DNA of 64,000 nt from the NCBI RefSeq assembly GCF_023278565.1, contig NC_064672.1, forward strand, positions 4,216,001 through 4,280,000, given 5' to 3'. Every line of letters begins with the position of its first letter. Within the stretch, counting starts at the first letter, position 1. The notes under the pieces are model-generated. The model did no database searches and was not told the origin of the DNA. It saw nothing but the letters and a program-made list of their open reading frames with translations. Positions 35,522 to 45,719 of the stretch are shown here, one piece after another. This DNA is from Colletotrichum lupini. Taxonomy: Eukaryota > Ascomycota > Sordariomycetes > Glomerellales > Glomerellaceae. Both the position numbers and the translations under genes were made by a program.

Positions 35522-36823
35522 GATGACTGTGGTATTGGATTTGTTTGGTAGGAAAATGTGCTTGCGATAATGCTGCGATGAGAAAGCAGCTGGTCGATGG
35601 GTCTCTTCAAGTATTATTAGGTCGTGAAGAGCGTGATGCGAAACGAAGTGCTGATGTGATGAAGAATCAAACTCTGACGCGTAGAAGCTTGCGCGCGAGG
35701 AGTGGTCGGTCTGAAGGAAGAGGTAGAGAATACAGGAGCTGCAAAAAATTTTGAGGATGCAGCTGAAGAAGGAAAACTTTGGTCGGGAGGCCGAGGGGTC
35801 TTTTTGATGTTGGACGGGGAGGTTTGTCTTTGGGAAGAAGAAAGGTTACGAGATGAATGGAATGGGCGGGTGAAGGCGAAATGGGAAAGGAGACGGGGCA
35901 AGGTGTTGGTGCCAGCGGAGCGGCAGGCTGCGGCGCGCCTGACCAAAACAAGGGGGGCCTGAGGACCCCGTTGACAGCGGGAAGTTGATTGGTCGCATTA
36001 GTCCTCTTTGGGCCGAGAAGGATCCGCCAGAGCTGCTGCCTCCTCAGCCACACATCCCCTGTTTGCGCCTTCCAATTGTTCCATTTCGGGAAGCAGCTGG
36101 TCAGGTCTCCTTTCCATCTCTTTGGCGCTGAGTTCAATGCGCCTTGTCGAAAGATATAACTTGCCGAAGCAAGAATTGGGGCAATTGAGGCAAGCAGGCC
36201 ATCAACCAACAGGCCCTGGTGTCACTGGATAGTACGATTGATTCTCAAGATTTGATCAGCGCCACAGCCAATAGTCTGAGTAGGCTGTAGCATGGCCTAC
36301 TGTCATGAGGCATCCACAGCATTTACCCAGAGAAAACAAAGGTAGGGGAGTTCAAGATCATGGATGTCGGTGTCTGTCAATGGCATTGCAAGACCGCAAT
36401 ATGGAGGTTGTGACGTGGGGTCTTGCGCACAAGGTCGATGTTCATCACGTGTATGCAGCGCTGAGCCAGATTAGACTGAGGTATCGTCTCAATGGTGGTG
36501 CTCTAATGTTTCGATTTTGGAGGGCAAGAGCTTGTCGATGCCCCTAGTGTTTGCTTCTTTGACTGCATTAACTTTCGAAGCTCTGTGTTCTCTCAAGGGA
36601 GGAACGTTTCGTTGTCAACCCCCTGAAGGACCGTATTCGATATCACCTGTCCCCTCAGACACTGACATCAATGCCCTCTCTTATCGCTAATATGTCGCCC
36701 CAAGCCTCGCGTCTCGTTCGTCTCAGGGCAGTCGCAGAATTCCCAAGTTCCTCTCGCCATATGTATCTTACAGCGGATATCCCATGGCACCTGGCTATCT
36801 CACTTGCGCCGTTTTGTGGCCTT
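35522..36823. other. intergenic, YRA1 upstream / OST4 downstream
   Basis: About 1.3 kb that includes the YRA1 promoter and leader. A 180-residue minus-strand frame (35667-36209) overlaps the expected leader; it is rich in Pro, Leu and Ser and has no family features, so I treat it as non-coding. Confidence 0.55.
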
Positions 36824-36979
36824 CTAGGACGCTGCTTTGGCGGACTTCGCAGATCGTACAGCCTTCTCGGGCTTTTCCTCTTCATTGTTGACTTCTACAT
36901 AGTGGTAAAAGATAATGAGAACCATGGCAGCGGAGCCAAGGAAAATCGCAAGGCGGTAGAGATCGTTGTCGGAAATCAT
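36824..36979 (-). CDS. ost4: oligosaccharyltransferase mini-subunit Ost4
   Basis: A 51-residue membrane protein. Ost4 is a tiny subunit of the ER oligosaccharyltransferase that moves the dolichol-linked glycan to Asn of nascent proteins; it ties Stt3 to Ost3/Ost6. The diagnostic start MISDNDLYRLAIFLGS is present, followed by one transmembrane helix (AMVLIIFYHYVEV). Yeast Ost4 is 36 residues; fungal homologues often have an added charged tail, here NNEEEKPEKAVRSAKS. The frame is open upstream to an ATG at 37099, but the family start is clearly 36979; a 3' splice-like CTATTGCAG at about 37084 suggests a 5'-leader intron. It is divergent from TMA46 and shares about 650 bases of promoter with it. 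Easily missed by automatic annotation because of its size. Confidence 0.93.
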   Translation of the reverse strand: MISDNDLYRLAIFLGSAAMVLIIFYHYVEVNNEEEKPEKAVRSAKSAKAAS

Positions 36980-37630
36980 GATGGGCTCGGGATCGTTTGC
37001 GCGGCGATGCTTGTGGGTGATGTGCAAGGAGGATCTTCGGGAGGACTTCAACGTCTGGGCGTCAGTTATCCGCACCAACACTGCAATAGAAGAAAACAAT
37101 GACTTGAACGTACAGTGGGTGTCTTGCTTCCAACAATTAATGGAAGGAGTTGAAGTTGTTCGTCAAGGTGAGCTGTTTGGACTTGCTGGCGCGGCGCACA
37201 TGGAGCTTGAGATGAGGATGGCAACGGGTAACCAAACGGACAACTAGACCACTGGAGCTGCTGTCCACGTTTAGACCGGCCACGCTAAGAGTGACTTGGT
37301 GCTCGAGTCGGTCCTCCACTTCAGTACCGCACCCCCCGGTCAAATCTGCTGTGACGCTCCGCCCCCACCAATGTAAGCCCTTCACGTGACCCGCCCACCG
37401 TGCCTTGAACTTCTGACTTCATCCACGGCGCTCCCACTCTTCTTGGATTTGCAGTGATGACTTTTTGCGTTACGTCGATCTGAGCGGACCCTATCGACTT
37501 GTCTGTCGACATCCCACAACAACACGAACCAAACTAATCCCGCCAGAGGTGGTTACTCAGTCATAGCAGAAGACTTTTGCTTCTGCCCACCAACCTTTTC
37601 TCGTCTCCAGAAACCGAATACCCCGCCAAG
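36980..37630. other. bidirectional promoter region, OST4 / TMA46
   Basis: About 650 bases between two divergently transcribed genes, including the probable spliced 5' leader of OST4 and the leader of TMA46. No other gene seen. Confidence 0.6.
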
Positions 37631-38743
37631 ATGCCTCCCAAGAAAGTGGACAAGCCGGCCAAGAAGGCCGTCAAGGTCGAGGACAAGACCTTCGGCATGA
37701 AAAACAAGAAGGGTGGCGCGGCCCAGAAGCAGATTGCCCAAATGGCGTCTTCGATGAGGAATGGTGGCAGTGCCGAAGAGAAGCGCAAGCAGGCAGAGAA
37801 GGAGGCGAGAGAGCGCGAGAAGAAGGCGGCGGAGGAAGCCAAGAGGGAGACCGACATGCTTCTGAACAAGCCCGCACAGATTCAAAAAGTCCCGTTCGGT
37901 GTCGACCCCAAGACAGTTGTCTGCAACTTTTACAAGAAGGGCAACTGTGAGAAAGGCAAGAAGTGCAAGTTCTCTCACAACCTCGAAGACGAACGCAAAA
38001 CGTCGAAGAAGAACCTTTACACGGATACCCGCAAGGAAGAGGAGGAGAAGAAGAAGGCCGAGACTTCTGCCGACTGGGACGAGGAGAAGCTTCGCTCTGT
38101 CGTTCTTTCCAAGAAGGGCAACCAGCAGACCACAACTGACAAGGTCTGTAAGTTCTTCGTCGAGGCCATCGAGGACGGCAAATACGGATGGTTCTGGATC
38201 TGTCCAAATGGCGGCGACAAGTGCAAATACAAGCATGCTCTTCCACCAGGGTAAGTGACATCAGTCCAGCGGTCATTTTCATGCTAACATTGTCACAGAT
38301 TTATTTTGAAGACCAAGGAGCAGAGAGCAGCTGAAAAGGCCCTTATGGACAAGTCACCTCTCAAGACCCTCACCTTGGAAGACTTCCTCGAGTCAGAGCG
38401 ACACAAACTTACCGGCACCCTCACACCGGTCACGCCGGAGTCATTCGCCAAATGGAAGAAGGAGCGTCTGGACAAGAAGGCGGCCGAGGAGCAGGCCAAG
38501 AAGGCCAAGGAAGCAACTGGTCGTGCCCTGTTCGAAAGTGGCAATTGGCGCACAACCGAGGACGATGAGGAGGACGACGACGATGATGAAGAAGACGATG
38601 GGATGTGGAACTTGGAGAAGCTGCGTGCCGAGACCGCTGCTCTTCGCGAGCAGAGGGAAGAGGAACGTTTGGCTGCCATCAACGGTGGCCCTGTTCCACC
38701 AGTGGTACCAGAACCGGTAGCTGCCGAGGCGTCCGGATCTTGA
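37631..38743 (+). CDS. tma46: CCCH zinc-finger DRG-family regulatory protein (Tma46 / DFRP1)
   Basis: Two exons, 37631-38250 and 38299-38743, 354 residues; the 48-nt intron is GTAAGT...GCTAAC...CACAG. Tma46 and its animal counterpart ZC3H15/DFRP1 bind and stabilise the ribosome-associated GTPase Rbg1/DRG1 and act in translation. The protein has a Lys-rich N-terminus ([15 protein letters not shown]) and a charged coiled coil at about 45-75. Two CCCH fingers follow: Cys98 to His117 (C-x7-C-x5-C-x3-H) and about residues 172-200 (C-x17-C-x6-C-x3-H, ending CKYKH). After them comes the DFRP domain with [12 protein letters not shown] and [15 protein letters not shown], then an acidic run and a final coiled coil. 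The start at 37631 (AAG ATG CC) is preferred over the in-frame ATG at 37577, which would add non-family residues. Cytosolic. The layout and order match the family throughout. Confidence 0.93.
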
Positions 38744-39085
38744 GCTTCCTAACAGAGGAGAAGCCTTCTTGTATGCGCCCGAGGTTGCGAGCATCACCAC
38801 GAAACAGGCCGATTCCGAGCACCTGGAAGACCAGGTTCATCCGGCGGCCGTGCCCATGCTACGCCAAACCACGGTGGCAGATCCGTCTACTCTCACACCT
38901 AAAATCAATGAAGTATGACTACGTACGTAACGTGCACATCAACTTCCTAAGTTGAGTACTCGTGAGACTACCAATGGGGATATATTGAGGATCTTTGGCT
39001 ACTTAGAGAGAGGCTAGAGATTACTGGTGGTTACATTCAATCATGACGTGGATCTATCTCAACGTCTCCAGTGCCGCTTGATTGC
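38744..39085. other. convergent intergenic region, TMA46 / SDR
   Basis: About 340 bases between two 3' ends. Nothing distinctive seen. Confidence 0.6.
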
Positions 39086-40052
39086 TCAGAACTTTTCCAC
39101 GTACGGTCTGATGTCAATTTCCTGACTGAACGCGGAGCGGTGTTGCGTGTGCAGGTACCAGTAGGCATCAGCAATCTTGATGTTGTTGGCAACATGTCTG
39201 CTTCAGGGGTTTGAAAATCACTTACAGCGTCCGGTGAAATCTTGCCATCTTCTGCGCCATCGTTGGCAACGTAGGCCTTACCCCACGGGGTATCAATGCC
39301 TCCGTCGATGATGGCGTGTGCCACATGGACCCCCTTCGGACCGAACTCGCGTGCTAGAGATTGGCCTAAGGCGCGGAGGGCGAATTTGCCTGCCGCAAAC
39401 CCTCCAAACAATGCGCTGCCTGCGGAAGATGGTCAGTCATCTTTCAGCTCATCCCCACTCTGAAGACAAACCTTTGATGGATGCCGTGGCTCCAGTGATG
39501 ATCAAAGACGGCGGGTGAGGGGAGTCGGACACCGACTCGAGCAACAGGGGAAGCGTCTTTTGCGCGAATGTGAAGAACCCCTTACTGTATACCGTGCGTG
39601 TCAGTCGCCTCTTCCAGAAGACCCAGTAAACGATGTCTCACGTACGGCGCAGCATCGAGACTGACATCAAGCTCCTCTCGCTTAAGCTCGAGGAACGGCT
39701 TGCGTGAAAAGCCGGCGTTGACATTGTAGATGGCGGCAGCGAGCTTGCTTCCGGGGAGCTCCTTCTTGATCGTCTCAAAGGCAGCGTTGACGGCGGCCTC
39801 GTCTGTGGCATCGGCCGTGATGCCGAAGGCTTGGCCGCCGGCCTGCTTGATCTCGTCCACGATGGCGTTGTAGCTCTCTGGCTTGCGGGCGAGGAGCACG
39901 ACTGGGTACGCCTTTGCGAAACGGACGGCTGCTGCGCGGCCTGCTGTTGCGTTAGTCTCGACTGTCTTAACGGTACGCTATTGTAGGAGTGCGTTCTGAC
40001 CAGTGCCGGAACCCGCTCCGGAGATGATTGCGTAGAATGATTTGGAGGCCAT
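39086..40052 (-). CDS. atypical short-chain dehydrogenase/reductase
   Basis: Five exons on the minus strand: 40052-40001, 39940-39646, 39584-39472, 39419-39226 and 39175-39086, giving 247 residues. The introns are 60, 61, 52 and 50 nt; intron 1 has the weak donor GTCAGA but a good GACTAAC branch. SDR enzymes are NAD(P)-dependent oxidoreductases with a Rossmann fold. The nucleotide-binding turn is present (ISGAGSGTGRAAA), as are ATDEAAV, the YNVNAG segment in place of NNAG, and the serine strand LIITGATAS. The usual catalytic YxxxK appears as FAAGK (GGFAAGKFALRALGQSLARE), so Tyr is replaced by Phe. Some SDR subfamilies share this change, and they may have altered chemistry or a binding role. 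The C-terminal end ADAYWYLHTQHRSAF is typical of the subfamily. It is divergent from the zinc-finger gene. Substrate unknown. Confidence 0.87.
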
Positions 40053-41136
40053 GTTTAATCAGACGTTTTGGGATACCGTTTATTTTGGTGTGTTGTTTTC
40101 AAGTTTTATTAGGAATTATGAAGTGAAAATGAGATGCTGTGAAATGCGATTGATACGCGGCGAGCAGATGAGGGGTTCAGTGGCTTTATGTCTTATTGAG
40201 GCTTGCATGTGGTCGGCCCGGCATTGTGAGATTAGACCATTGCTCGGATTCATGACGGCATTTGCGGAGGGCCGAACGGGATGCCCGATTATTAATGACC
40301 CCTCTCCGGCAAGCTCCAATTACGGCCTCCGACCCGGTGCGAGGTGCGAGGGTACGACCATCAAGGAATCGATTAGCAAAGCGCTTTAGAAATGGCGAAA
40401 AAAGATCATTAATCAAACGCTGGCGAGCTATGTGTCGTGCAATTGACAGGTCAGCCTGCGCATTCACGGCTTTGTGTCGTTATTGACTTTATCTCCTTCA
40501 TTACTGACACGAAGTAGACTCCATATCCTCCAATGTACCCAGATACATCGAGTGTCAATTGTACCGGGCCGGTGGGAGATATGGCTTCGTCAGCATAATG
40601 ACCTGTTTGCGACTTCTCCATCACGAAAAGCCATTAGTACCACTACAAGTAGCGAGAAAAGGTACTCAAGCCTTTCAATGTGATAACAATCTTAAAGTAA
40701 GATAGAGATAATAAGTGAGAAGGAGTGACATCGGGGACCTACGCCTTGAGGCAAGTGCGGCAGTCACCCTTGCCTGCGGTGCGAACCGCCCTAAACGGGA
40801 AGGCCCCGCTAATTGCCAGTTCCTTCCCCAACTTCCCTCAACTGCAGTCGACTACAGTCGCGCCTGCAACCTATCAACGCGTCGCTACCTCATCTTTGCG
40901 ACCTCAAAGATCGGCCTTCGCAACATCCCCGGCCGATCTCTCGAGTGCCTCGCACTGCCCATACTCAACAATACAACACTAGGTTGGTTTTGCATAGGTC
41001 ACCCACGCAGCAAACCTCACGACAAGTCATCACAACTTATCACGACTACACACTTTGGGAACCGATTAAATCTCACTCACCAGCATGCTCAAAGAGAACT
41101 GTTCAGCTAGGACTCGTCGATTTGAGTAATTTCACC
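40053..41136. other. divergent intergenic region, SDR / AT-hook protein
   Basis: About 1.1 kb with both promoters. The frame of the zinc-finger gene stays open upstream to 40813, but that part is Ser/Pro/Gln-rich and lies in leader-like sequence. Confidence 0.55.
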
Positions 41137-42240
41137 ATGCCACCACTATTTCCCACAAACTCAAGCACCAAGGATGAGCCCACCTCACAGGGCCCAACTA
41201 ATCCGTCTATCCCACGACAGCGCACCTTGGATAAGTTTTTCGGCCGACCAGGCAGCAGCATGCCACAGACTTCTACTTCAGCCGCTCAGACAAAGCCGAG
41301 GACATCAACAGCTCAGCCAGCGCCACGGTCCTCCTCGTTCGCCGTGGTTCTTCCATCGAGTCCTAGAAAACGTACAGGAACGACCCCCATGAGGACAGTC
41401 GAGGACGACGCAGACGACCTGGTGATATCGGACCTATCACCCCAGTTCAGAAGACTAGCAGCTCAGGCAAAAGTAGGCGTGAGCCTTGCCAAGCCAGCCT
41501 TACCAGAAGCCGTCGCAGATGAGCCAGAATTAGAGGTAACTTCACCAGGGGCGGCGACTCCTCCACCGCAGCCTCGCAAGCGCGGCCGGCCAAAGGGTTT
41601 TCGACCGAATCTGACGGGCAAGAAAGCCCTACAGGAGGCCGGCGAGGCAGGGCCAAGAAAACTGCGGCCAGATAGGCCCAAGACAGGCGCCCTTTACGCG
41701 GGAAAGCGGCGAGGTCGACCGCCAAAAGCAGCTTCACCCAAGCCGCGAGAGATCTACAAGAGTCTAAACCCGCACTTCAACACGTACATCTGCGAGTGGG
41801 AGGGTTGCAAGGCCGAGCTTCACAATTTTGCGACTCTGCAAAAGCATGTGTCGATTGTTCATACCAAAACGGTAGCAGCTGGATGTCGATGGGCCAAATG
41901 CGCCCAAAAGCAGCCGCCTCACGAGTTCCCCACACTGGAGGACCTCAAATCTCACGTGGAGGATCTACACATGCTCCCAGTCGTCTGGCAGGTAGGGGAC
42001 GGGCCGCAAGTGTCGTTCAAGCGATACGATCCCGATGATGGGGCCAAGCTTCCTGACTACCTTTTTGACAAGGCTGGCAACCAAATCACACCGTCAATCA
42101 AGGATCAGAAGGAGGAGGATTTGTACACGTGGCGCAACAATAGGCGGAAACTCAAGGATCTTTTGCTTCTCAGAGACCAGAATCTGCCAAGCGAGGAGGA
42201 AGACGACGACGCAATGGAGGAGGTGGCCGAAGGAGCATGA
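41137..42240 (+). CDS. AT-hook and C2H2 zinc-finger nuclear protein with PIP box
   Basis: Single exon, 367 residues from the ATG at 41137 (TTCACC before it). Residues 28-35 read QRTLDKFF, a perfect match to the PCNA-interacting PIP-box consensus QxxLxxFF, in a disordered Ser/Pro/Thr-rich N-terminus. Two AT-hooks follow: RKRGRPKG (about 147-154) and KRRGRPPK (about 190-197), which bind the minor groove of AT-rich DNA. Two C2H2-type fingers come next, at about 219-242 (CEWEGCKAELHNF...H...H) and about 250-277 (CRWAKC...H...H), both with the C-x4-C spacing of atypical fingers. The C-terminus has a conserved-looking YDPDDGAKLPDYLFD block and an acidic tail. The combination suggests a chromatin protein recruited to replication or repair sites through PCNA; that role is inference. 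I recognise no named orthologue. Confidence 0.88.
   Translation: MPPLFPTNSSTKDEPTSQGPTNPSIPRQRTLDKFFGRPGSSMPQTSTSAAQTKPRTSTAQPAPRSSSFAVVLPSSPRKRTGTTPMRTVEDDADDLVISDLSPQFRRLAAQAKVGVSLAKPALPEAVADEPELEVTSPGAATPPPQPRKRGRPKGFRPNLTGKKALQEAGEAGPRKLRPDRPKTGALYAGKRRGRPPKAASPKPREIYKSLNPHFNTYICEWEGCKAELHNFATLQKHVSIVHTKTVAAGCRWAKCAQKQPPHEFPTLEDLKSHVEDLHMLPVVWQVGDGPQVSFKRYDPDDGAKLPDYLFDKAGNQITPSIKDQKEEDLYTWRNNRRKLKDLLLLRDQNLPSEEEDDDAMEEVAEGA
41218..41241 (+). other. PIP-box coding motif
   Basis: Codons for QRTLDKFF, residues 28-35 of the AT-hook/C2H2 protein. It fits Q-x-x-(L/I/M)-x-x-(F/Y)-(F/Y), with basic residues on the N-terminal side (RQR). Confidence 0.75.
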
Positions 42241-42701
42241 TGTGGCTGATGGTTGTGGGGCAAGCAAACAGTTGACGTGAATCACGGGCTGAGTCCTGGC
42301 GGCTATTGGAGGCGACGACAACACCATTGAGACGATACTGAACGGCGAGGCGAGCACGCTGACAATGCTTGTGAGGACCAAGCTTCATGGCATGGTTTCG
42401 GATGAGGGTTGACCGACTGCGCCTCCCTAGGGATGACGGAGACTTCAGGATAACGGGGGTATCCGCTGCTCAGAAGGCCCCTGGAAAGTCGTGCAACGGA
42501 CTCGTTCGGCCAACTGGAAAGGCCGTTGAGCGGTCTCCCGCTTCCCCAGACGAGCATGGATGATTTGTCGAGGCCTCACTTGACGGGTAGCGGATGGGCC
42601 GGGAGAGTCGTCGTCGTCGCGTGTCTGAGCGTGATTATTCATTCGAAAGGGATGACTTGGCATTGCGGCTCTTGCTAAATTAGACAGTTCAGGCTGATGC
42701 A

Positions 42702-42721
42702 GGAAGGGAAGGGAAGGGAAG
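42702..42721 (+). repeat. GGGAA pentanucleotide repeat
   Basis: Four consecutive GGGAA-type units in intergenic sequence. Confidence 0.8.
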
Positions 42722-45547
42722 CAGAAAAAAAAGGCGCCAGGGACGAAGTCTGGTCGCATTCCATCTTACATCATCGGCGGGGATGTGCGGTGTTTTGTGG
42801 GGGAGATTGCTCAACGTTGCATGAGGAGGCGAAGGTGGAGTGACACCTCGGCATCCAGGGAGGGCCGCTGTTCAGGAAGAAACACGTCCCAGCCCTCCTC
42901 TCTTGCGCATTCAGGGCATTCGATTCAGCAGGGCGGCGGGAAGTAGGCCGGCTTACCGGGCATCAGTTGAATCGAGTTTCTTCTTTGCAGAGGTTTCGGG
43001 TGGGCGAAACGAACAATCGGAACAGACGAGATAGGATAGCACGATATCCCTAGGTAGAGCCGAGAGAGGACCACCTACACCAAAAGAAAAAAGAACCTGA
43101 AGATCGGTTCTAGAATACTTCCCATGCAGCATTACACGCCTAGTAAATCGACGGGCGGCCGACGGGCTCAGGTGCCAATGCAGAGGGAAAAGTGAGAGAC
43201 TGGTTGAAGACTGTGAAATGATTCGTCGAAAAGCGCTGAACGCGAACGTGACAAGCCAACCACGCCAGCTAGGTACGGAAGGTGGCGATGGGGGATGGCG
43301 CCGCCGTGGATGCTCGCGACTTTTCTCTGCTCGGTCGAGTTCTGTCTTAAAGGCTGTAGAGTCGAGTTCCATGGTTGATTAACAAGCAGGCGGGAAACCT
43401 CTCTAGTGCCCCAGACGACTGGATCGCCGGCCATTGACCCGCGCTGTGTCGTGGTGGTGTGGAGGGCTGAAAATGGACCGATTGAGGGGGGACATAAGTA
43501 CTCTGTTGTAACCTAACACCACCTGGGTACTGAGTTACGAGGGGCTGGAGTGCTAGCGCCGGATTGCACGACGGGTGTGGTTGATGGGAGCGTGTCTTGC
43601 AAAAAAGAGGGTTGATAGTGTGACAGTGTCTTATTAGACATTTCAGAAACAAGCTCGTGTAAGGTTTTTTTTTTCCTTTCCATCTCTCGTCTGTCCAAAA
43701 GTTGCAGCGGTAGACGTGGAATAGCCTGCGAGGTCAAACGCAATGAGGCTTTTATTTGCCCCGACATCTGTGCCCATTTCTGCATATTCGTCTGATGCTG
43801 GGTGTTTTGCACGAGCCCTCGAAGGGGGAGAAAAAAATATTAAACATGTCAACGGCGGGGACTTCCTCGTGAGCACGCAGAAACCAGAAAAGAGAGGGTG
43901 AATCAGAGACTGAGGTAGAAGATTGACTGCTGTTGTCGTGGGAAACATTGTTGTGAGAGCTGGGGCTCTGGCATGTAATTGCCGGTGAGGCTTTCGTATC
44001 TCGAGCTGGCGCCGGTGTTATCTTGGCTCTTGACAGTGCATTGGGCTTGCGCTCAGTAGTCAGTACCAAAGCCCATGTTGTGCGTTTTATTTGTCCTGCC
44101 TTCATCGTCGACACTGACCGGAGGGATGAGAACGCATGAATAAGAACCAGAACGCTCTGAAGCCAAAAGGGAGAGAAAGAAACTGGAACAGAAGGTAAAG
44201 GCATCAACGGTTGGGAAGAGGGCACTTGAGATAGAGTTGACGAGTGATATACCGGTACTCTCCCTCTGGTTTTGAAGGTGGTGTGGACAGACGGGACAGG
44301 ATGCGTACCTTATGCATAGAAGAATCGAGATAGGTACCTCGAGTGACTTGCAAAGCCAATGACCCAATGGAATAACGTTAGCTGTGGTGAATGGGGGAAT
44401 TTGCGAGGCGTGGAAAATCGTCGGGGAAAAGAGCACCAATCGCCGGATCAAATGCCCTTTTGTCAGCAAAGCCATGCCAATTCCCATTTTGCAAGCAGCC
44501 TGCCAGCCTGCTCGGACCTGACAAGCACACAAGCCTGGACTGAACAGAAAGAACAGAGGCACAGGACTCTGGACCAGCATTGTGAGAGGTCTTGACCAAT
44601 GCTGGAACCTAGAGGAACCTAGGCCCAAGCCGGGCCCGCCTGAAGCGGAACATCCCTGCCAAAAAGCCGTCCCATTCTGATCCGTTGGTGGATGTCTTGT
44701 ATCATTGGATCCTCTCCCCTCCCCCCTTGGCCATGCCACACAGTAAGGCAAGGCGATGAAAAGTCACCTGGTAAACTGCCTCTTTACCCCCCGAAGGCGC
44801 GCGTTTCCTGCTGTGCTGCCGCTCTTTCGCGTGGGCTGCCTGTATACCCACTGGAGCTAGGGATCCCCTGTGCCTCGCGGTGCACTGCCCGAGAGCCACT
44901 GAACAGTGGGCACAGGTCTCGTCCATCTTTATCCGCCCGTACATGGAGAGGAGAGAGAGAACGGCGGCGGCGGCGACTGAAAGAGCGAGACCCCAGTGAG
45001 GTCCCCAAATGGGAATCGAGAGTGCTCTGAATTGTGAGAGGAGCGAACAGATAGCCGTACCTAAGGTAGTGTAGTTCTCGGGTGACGAGCCAAGACCAGG
45101 ACTACGACCAGGACCTCGACCTGGACCACGGCCACGGTCATCGACCAACGAGCGGGGGGGTTGATGGATGGTCCATGGTCCATGGGAAGTTGAGGTGTGG
45201 AAGCCGAAGCGTGAAGCCCGTCCGGAAAGACGCCTAAGCCCACCTCATATTACTAACTCGCTTTCGACTCTCTCCTCCCCCGTCCACCGCTCGCCTACCG
45301 CCTATTCTATCCGTCCTTGCCTACCACCACCACCTACCGTCAACCATCCCGTTCTGTCACCTACCTACCTGCCAGCCAGCCAACACCTATCTTTCTCTCC
45401 CGGCCTTGCTTGCTGCACCTCCTCCTCGTCCTCCACCACCACCCGACCCTACCTTACCTTTTCGACGCTACTTACACTCCGCATCCAGTCCCACGTTCCT
45501 CCCACCTACCTCACCCTCACCCTTCACCTTAACCTACTCACCTCCGA

Positions 45548-45580
45548 CCTACCTCCCTACCTACCTCCCTACCTACCTGC
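45548..45580 (+). repeat. CCTACCTC/CCTACCTA repeat in the kinase leader
   Basis: Alternating CCTACCTC and CCTACCTA units about 150 bases before the kinase start codon. This is one of several TACC-rich tracts in the intergenic regions of this window. Confidence 0.8.
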
Positions 45581-45719
45581 ATACTACCGTCGCCGCTCTT
45601 CTTCCGCTCCATCTCCTTTCCGCACTTCCGAACATCGTCGGTCCTCTTCGCACCTCTCCCGTAACTGTCCCGTCAGCCATGGCATCGGTCGCTTGATTGC
45701 GCACCCCCGAGATTCCGAT

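Larger units (their letters stand above)
42241..45719. other. 3.5-kb region upstream of the kinase gene
   Basis: No gene seen. Contents: a GGGAA repeat at 42702-42721, a degenerate GACCAGGAC/GACCTGGAC repeat at about 45093-45140, and a TACC-rich pyrimidine leader at about 45250-45700 that includes the CCTACCTCCCTACCTACC repeat. The kinase frame is open back to 45168, but the translation there is low-complexity Ser/Pro/Thr/Leu. A long promoter and leader for the kinase gene is the likeliest content. Confidence 0.55.

Noticed and set aside
35667..36209. 180-codon open frame on the minus strand upstream of YRA1
   Set aside because: Covers the expected YRA1 leader and is Pro/Leu/Ser-rich without family features.
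39198..39225. 28-nt intron in the SDR gene using the nearer GCAG acceptor
   Set aside because: Too short for a fungal intron and it breaks the frame; the acceptor 22 bases further on restores frame and gives a family-like C-terminus.
44053..44751. 232-codon open frame on the minus strand upstream of the kinase
   Set aside because: No domain, no conserved-looking blocks, and lies in a promoter-type region.
44847..44875. Possible dispersed 5S rRNA gene (ACCCACTGGAG...GGGATCCC)
   Set aside because: Only this short stretch resembles fungal 5S rRNA; the sequence before and after does not fit the rest of the molecule.
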